Shown here: positions 59,973-64,000 of the stretch, in pieces
How positions within the stretch are numbered: the stretch's first letter is position 1
How the letters are laid out: the number at the start of each line of letters is the position of its first letter
From: GYS-P2D sp964522505
GTDB taxonomy: Bacteria; Bacteroidota; Bacteroidia; Chitinophagales; Saprospiraceae
DNA length: 64,000 nt
NCBI GenBank assembly: GCA_964522505.1
Contig: CAZFWJ010000010.1
Location: 13,952 to 77,951 of the forward strand
Direction of reading: 5' to 3'
Made by a program: the position numbers and the translations under genes
Notes under the pieces: generated by a model
Seen by the model: only the letters and a program-made list of their open reading frames with translations
Database searches by the model: none
What the model was told of the DNA's origin: nothing

Positions 59973-62972
59973 ATGATTCGCACGATAGTCTTAGCATTGA
60001 TATTGACCGGTATAGTTACAGAAGCTGACGCCCAACTGGAGGCTCTGGAGTTCAGAGAGTTGGGCCCATACCGTGGTGGGCGAGTCACTGCTGTTGCAGG
60101 GGTAGCCAGTATGCCAGGAACCTTTTACATGGGGGCTACTGGTGGCGGTGTATGGAAGACAGAAGACTATGGCATCAGCTGGGCGAATATCTCTGATGGA
60201 TATTTTGCAACGCCATCTATTGGGTCCATTGACGTGGCTCAAGATGATCCCAATATCATCTATGTAGGCACCGGTACTGATGGCCTCAGAAGCAATATCA
60301 TCTCTGGCAAGGGAGTGTACCGGTCTATCGACGCAGGTGCAACATGGACCCATATAGGATTGGATAATGTAGGACAGATAGGAGCGGTGCGCATCCATCC
60401 TGATAATCATAACATCGTGTATGTTGCTGCGATCGGTCAGGCATTTCAAGCTAATGCGGAACGTGGACTGTACAAGACCATTAATGGCGGCAAGACATGG
60501 GACAAGGTGCTATATATCTCGGAACAAACGGGAATCTCCGATGTCGAGATGATGCCTACTAACCCTGAGATTCTCTATGCAGCAGCATGGAAGGCTGAGC
60601 GCAAGCCCTGGACTATCATAAGTGGAGGCACATTAAAAGAAGGAGGTATCTACAAGTCGCTGGACGGAGGAGAGTCGTGGGACAAAATAGAAGAGGGAAT
60701 ACCACAAGAGTTGATCGGTAAGATCGATCTCGCCGTGAGTCCCGCTGATTCACGACTTGTATATGCACTGATAGAGGCTCCACTGAAGGAAGGTGGATTC
60801 TATAAGTCGACAGATCAAGGTGAAACATTTACTCAAGTATCCGATCATAAGGGCATACGCAACAGGCCCTTCTACTATACCAATATCAAAGTAGATCCTA
60901 CTAACGCTGATGTCATCTACTCGATGGCAGGACCTTACCACAAGTCCTCAGATGGTGGCAAGACTTGGAAGCGGAAGTCGTCACCTCATGGAGACAATCA
61001 TGATATGTGGATCAATCCGCATGACCCTGATCTATTCATTCAATCTAATGACGGTGGTGCCAATGTCACCACCAATGGTGGCAAGACCTGGTCCACACAG
61101 TTCAATCAACCTACTGCCGAAATCTATCAGATAGCCGTTGATGACCAGTATCCATACTGGGTATATGGTGGGATGCAGGATAATTATTCCACCGTATCAG
61201 TGCCAGTTATGGCCCCATACGGTATCCAAAAACCGGGATTAGGATATATTACGAACACGGGAGGTTGCGAGACCGGGCCTGCTATCCCGAAGCCTGGAAA
61301 TCCTAATATCGTATACTCCAACTGCGAGGGGCGGTTCGGCGTATATGACAAAACTACTGGTACCGAAAAGGCATATTACGTTGGTGCTTCTAACATGTAT
61401 GGTCACAATCCTAAGGATCTGAAATACAGATTTCAGCGAGTGTCCCCAATACACATCTCCCCACACGATGCTGACGTGATATATCATTGCTCTCAGTACG
61501 TACATAAGACCACCGACGAAGGGAAGACTTGGACGACGATATCTCCAGATCTGACCGCCTTTGAGGCAGATAAGCAAGTCATCTCTGGCAGTCCGATCAC
61601 CAGAGATATTACTGGCGAGGAGTTTTATAGTACCATATACGCTATTCAGGAGTCTCCCATCGAAAAGGGTCTAATATGGGTTGGCGCTAATGATGGCCCT
61701 ATCCATGTCACAAGAGATGGTGGCGATAACTGGAAAGAGGTTACTCCCGAGGGATTGCCATCAGGCGGTAGGGTGGATGCCATAGAGCCTTCGCCTCACG
61801 ATCCTGCCAAAGCATTCGCCTGTATATTGAGGTATCAGTTGGGCGATTGGAAACCATATATCTATCGCACCGGCAACTATGGCAGATCATGGAACTTGAT
61901 AACGGATGGCATACCTGTTGATCACCCCTGTCGTGTCATCCGCGAAGACCCCAACAAGGAAGGGCACTTATATGCGGGTACCGAGTATGGTCTATATATG
62001 TCTATGGACGACGGAGCAAGCTGGCATAGCATCCAACATAATCTGCCAGTCACGCCAATCACGGATATGCGTATCCATCGAGGTGATCTGGTGATGTCTA
62101 CTATGGGCAGGTCATTTTGGATATTAGATAATATCTCTACGCTTTCGCAAATGACTGGTCTCACAGTAGATCAAGCATCCCTTTTCAGACCGCGAGATAC
62201 GTATAGATATAGATATCCCTCAGGTGCTCGTAGCAGTGAGATGCCTAGGTATCCCAGACCTGCAGTGATCATAGATTATACTCTTGTCGATTCGGTATCA
62301 ACACCTCTCAAACTCGAAGTCATCAACAGTGATGGAGCCGTAATCAACACATTTTTTAGCGATAGTGACAAGGTGAAAATTGCGGATCAAGTAAAGGAAG
62401 ACATGTCCACTAATCGAGTAGAATACATCGTCGACAATAGTCTATCAACTGATATCGGCCTCAATCGGTATCGCTGGGACATGACCGAGGCAGGACCTTG
62501 GCATAAAAATGAAGACAGACGATATAAAAACGGTCCTGTAGCTCCACCAGGGGATTATACCATAAGACTGACGGTTGACGATGAGCAGATGGTGCAGTCA
62601 TTCCAATTATTAATGGATCCACGATTAGAACAGCAGGTGTCTATAGCTGAAGTCACTGAGCAAGTAGCGCTGCATCGTAATGTGAAAGAGCTATTCGCTA
62701 AAGCCAGGCGCACACTTGATGATTTGGAAAAAGAGAAGAAAGGGCTTGCGAAGAAGAAAGAACAGACAGCAGAAGATAAAGAGCGATTTATTGAAGTTGA
62801 TGAATTGATTGCTCAGCTCAAAACTAAAGAAGGCATCTATGAGTTGCCACGACTGGTAGATCAGATTTCTTACCTATATAATTTGCTTGGAGATTCCGAT
62901 CAGATGCCAGGGCAAGATGCTTTTGATCGCTATGAAGAATTGAAATCAGCGCTGAAGAGTATGGGCTTGTAA
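59973..62972 (+). CDS. Secreted sortilin/BNR-repeat beta-propeller protein
   Basis: 999 residues with signal peptide MIRTIVLALILTGIVTEADA. The body (~25-730) is a ten-bladed-propeller-like series of BNR/Asp-box motifs such as TEDYGISW, SIDAGATW, TINGGKTW, SLDGGESW, STDQGETF, SSDGGKTW, TTNGGKTW, TTDEGKTW, TRDGGDNW and SMDDGASW. A beta-sandwich follows (~755-885), then a charged helical tail with a coiled coil (RRTLDDLEKEKKGLAKKKEQ). These VPS10-like proteins are abundant in Bacteroidota and often called glycosyl hydrolases, but no catalytic residues are evident. Location is periplasmic or extracellular; ligand unknown. Confidence 0.88.
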   Translation: MIRTIVLALILTGIVTEADAQLEALEFRELGPYRGGRVTAVAGVASMPGTFYMGATGGGVWKTEDYGISWANISDGYFATPSIGSIDVAQDDPNIIYVGTGTDGLRSNIISGKGVYRSIDAGATWTHIGLDNVGQIGAVRIHPDNHNIVYVAAIGQAFQANAERGLYKTINGGKTWDKVLYISEQTGISDVEMMPTNPEILYAAAWKAERKPWTIISGGTLKEGGIYKSLDGGESWDKIEEGIPQELIGKIDLAVSPADSRLVYALIEAPLKEGGFYKSTDQGETFTQVSDHKGIRNRPFYYTNIKVDPTNADVIYSMAGPYHKSSDGGKTWKRKSSPHGDNHDMWINPHDPDLFIQSNDGGANVTTNGGKTWSTQFNQPTAEIYQIAVDDQYPYWVYGGMQDNYSTVSVPVMAPYGIQKPGLGYITNTGGCETGPAIPKPGNPNIVYSNCEGRFGVYDKTTGTEKAYYVGASNMYGHNPKDLKYRFQRVSPIHISPHDADVIYHCSQYVHKTTDEGKTWTTISPDLTAFEADKQVISGSPITRDITGEEFYSTIYAIQESPIEKGLIWVGANDGPIHVTRDGGDNWKEVTPEGLPSGGRVDAIEPSPHDPAKAFACILRYQLGDWKPYIYRTGNYGRSWNLITDGIPVDHPCRVIREDPNKEGHLYAGTEYGLYMSMDDGASWHSIQHNLPVTPITDMRIHRGDLVMSTMGRSFWILDNISTLSQMTGLTVDQASLFRPRDTYRYRYPSGARSSEMPRYPRPAVIIDYTLVDSVSTPLKLEVINSDGAVINTFFSDSDKVKIADQVKEDMSTNRVEYIVDNSLSTDIGLNRYRWDMTEAGPWHKNEDRRYKNGPVAPPGDYTIRLTVDDEQMVQSFQLLMDPRLEQQVSIAEVTEQVALHRNVKELFAKARRTLDDLEKEKKGLAKKKEQTAEDKERFIEVDELIAQLKTKEGIYELPRLVDQISYLYNLLGDSDQMPGQDAFDRYEELKSALKSMGL

Positions 62973-63399
62973 ATATGGTTTGGCTCTGATCACAACACGT
63001 GAAAAAATCCCTCTTTTTTCATATTGAAGGAGGTACGACAGAAATATCTATTGAGTTGAGGCCACTTTACTCCATTCATTACTGAGCATACTAATGTGTA
63101 TAGGTCAATCTTGCGGTTTATTGGTAAAGACCTAATTGATCTCTCCTTCCACTACCAATGACAAAACTTAAGGTGAGTGTACTATGGCAAGAAAGAAAAC
63201 AAACAAGCAAAAACTTTCTTCTCGACCCCGACATAGGCGGACAGGCTTTTGGAGAGATCTTCAGTCTCATAGTCCGCAAGCTTAAGATACCTCCACTCCG
63301 GTCGGCATGAAAGTAGGATTTGGATAAGAGATGGGCGGTTGTCACTCCATCATATCTTTCCAGACCTTCGGCTTCAATATATCATCCTTTCGAGTCAGA
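62973..63399. other. Intergenic region after the sortilin-like gene
   Basis: 427 bases. A weak AT-rich inverted repeat TGAAAAAA/TTTTTTCA (63000-63021) may be a terminator. A 33-codon plus-strand frame (63184-63285, starting MARKKTNKQKLSSRPRHRR) is very basic but has no support beyond its start and stop. A 75-codon minus-strand frame overlapping it (63118-63345) is no better. I see no conserved gene here. Confidence 0.35.
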
Positions 63400-63762
63400 C
63401 TACTTCAGGTTATTCAAACATGAGATTGCTGTATAATGCGCCGCATTGATCTTCTTAACTCTTTGTTTCAAGGCAGCACTGGCATTACCATAGACCTCTA
63501 AACTAATAAAGGCCCTTAATTCGCTCAATCTCGCCGCGAATGGCTTGTAATTATCGAAATGATGTAAGACAGCATCTGAGTTAGCATAAGTCTCGACGAC
63601 TTTAATAGTGTCTAAATCTTCTGAAACATACCAATCGTATTGAAGCATTCCTTCCTCTGTTTCTAAGCAATGCTTTTGTAATTCCTCTATTGTGTCTCGT
63701 AGTTCGGACAGTTTGTTGTCAATCAATTTTGATGTCGCTATGATTATTATCCTGTTTTTCAT
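63400..63762 (-). CDS. Antibiotic biosynthesis monooxygenase-type (ABM) small protein
   Basis: 120 residues from the ATG complement 63760-63762; the open frame continues upstream through the GC-rich palindrome at 63878-63895, which is clearly not coding. ABM/dimeric alpha-beta barrel features: RIIIIATSKLIDNKLSELRD, CLETEEGMLQYDWYVSEDLD, KVVETYANSDAVLHHFDNYK. The C-terminal extension KQRVKKINAAHYTAISCLNN is longer than usual. Such proteins may be quinol monooxygenases or binding proteins without activity. Confidence 0.75.
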   Translation of the reverse strand: MKNRIIIIATSKLIDNKLSELRDTIEELQKHCLETEEGMLQYDWYVSEDLDTIKVVETYANSDAVLHHFDNYKPFAARLSELRAFISLEVYGNASAALKQRVKKINAAHYTAISCLNNLK

Positions 63763-64000
63763 GTGACAAATATTTATTCCAATGGAAAATGATATCGATC
63801 GTCTCTCTGGCTGACTTAACTGCCAAATAATATATTGTATCTCTATAAGGGGGCAGCTCGGCAACGGAATTGTACAACCTGCCTCGTCCGGCAGGCGGGC
63901 AACGTCCAATATCGGCATGCTACTCATGCCGTATTGTTCGCTTTATGTTATAGCTCGTACTTGATTCACACTGTTTCGTATGGTTGAATCAATATGTCTG
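63763..64000. other. Window end; no gene seen
   Basis: 238 bases upstream of the ABM gene. It contains the GC-rich palindrome listed separately; otherwise no feature is recognised, and a gene may start beyond the window edge. Confidence 0.4.
63878..63895. repeat. GC-rich palindromic element
   Basis: Inverted repeat CCTGCC-TCGTCC-GGCAGG, followed by CGGGC. It is much richer in G+C than the surrounding DNA. Elements of this sort are often dispersed in multiple copies between genes, but only one copy lies in this window. Confidence 0.45.

Noticed and set aside
59991..60449. 152-codon minus-strand frame
   Set aside because: Antisense to the sortilin-like gene, whose Asp-box repeats establish the plus-strand frame.
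63118..63345. 75-codon minus-strand frame in the intergenic region
   Set aside because: No recognisable motif, overlaps another short frame, and composition looks random.
63763..63927. N-terminal extension of the ABM protein to an upstream ATG
   Set aside because: Would translate through the GC-rich palindrome at 63878-63895 and add residues with no place in the ABM fold.
1..64000. tRNA, rRNA, CRISPR, insertion sequence or prophage
   Set aside because: Intergenic stretches were read on both strands and no cloverleaf, direct-repeat array, transposase, integrase or terminal repeats were seen; a covariance-model search was not possible.

Overview
The window looks like the chromosome of a member of the phylum Bacteroidota, possibly of the Saprospiria type. 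Evidence: a C-terminal type IX secretion (T9SS) type A sorting domain, a SusC/FecA-like TonB receptor with an N-terminal carboxypeptidase-regulatory-like domain, DUF5777 and DUF3604 proteins, a Bacteroidota-style RpoN, and almost no Shine-Dalgarno sequences. The class-level placement is an inference. I saw no rRNA, tRNA, CRISPR array, insertion sequence, integrase or prophage gene; this is mostly ordinary chromosome with a few accessory-looking clusters.

Layout. 1-4.5 kb: hisS (cut by the window edge) behind pheS, an O-antigen-ligase-like membrane protein and rpoN. 4.7-8.1 kb: aminopeptidase P, a 44-residue membrane miniprotein, MscS channel, RecX. 8.2-12.5 kb: two large secreted proteins (DNDxDGLVDC-type repeats; SdrD-B-like repeats plus T9SS tail). 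12.5-15 kb: bacilliredoxin, a DUF5777 beta-barrel protein and a di-heme cytochrome c. 15-19 kb: a 1321-residue tandem-cyclase/AAA/TPR protein built like animal soluble adenylyl cyclase. 19-27 kb: a compact operon (RidA-like, ThDP enzyme, FAD amine oxidase, KAS III-like protein) facing a TonB receptor across a shared regulatory region. 27-34 kb: an unrecognised 269-residue protein, a molybdopterin oxidoreductase, gamma carbonic anhydrase, GumN/TraB lipoprotein, RlmB and a coiled-coil protein. 34-43 kb: asd, a lamin-tail secreted protein, ElaA, Pcm, a tandem pair of paralogous membrane proteins, a lipoprotein, tadA, guaB and an alkyladenine glycosylase. 43-50 kb: a TetR-led run (ALDH, DUF3604, haloalkane dehalogenase, DUF1330) divergent from a fatty-acid-hydroxylase/CDGSH fusion. 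50-64 kb: recQ, gltB-gltD, frr, a sortilin-like BNR protein and a small monooxygenase-fold protein.

Most worth following up: (1) the 19,066-24,204 operon. An amine oxidase makes imines, RidA enzymes hydrolyse imines to 2-oxo acids, ThDP enzymes act on 2-oxo acids, and a KAS III-like protein lacking the usual catalytic His could transfer an acyl group, so a small undescribed biosynthetic or catabolic pathway is plausible, with uptake or sensing by the divergent TonB receptor. (2) the sAC-like protein, with conserved metal Asp, Thr, Asn and Arg residues but Phe at the conserved Lys position. (3) the hydroxylase-CDGSH fusion, with a perfect 8-bp inverted repeat as likely TetR operator. (4) a dispersed 50-bp intergenic repeat present twice in opposite orientations (44/50 identical).
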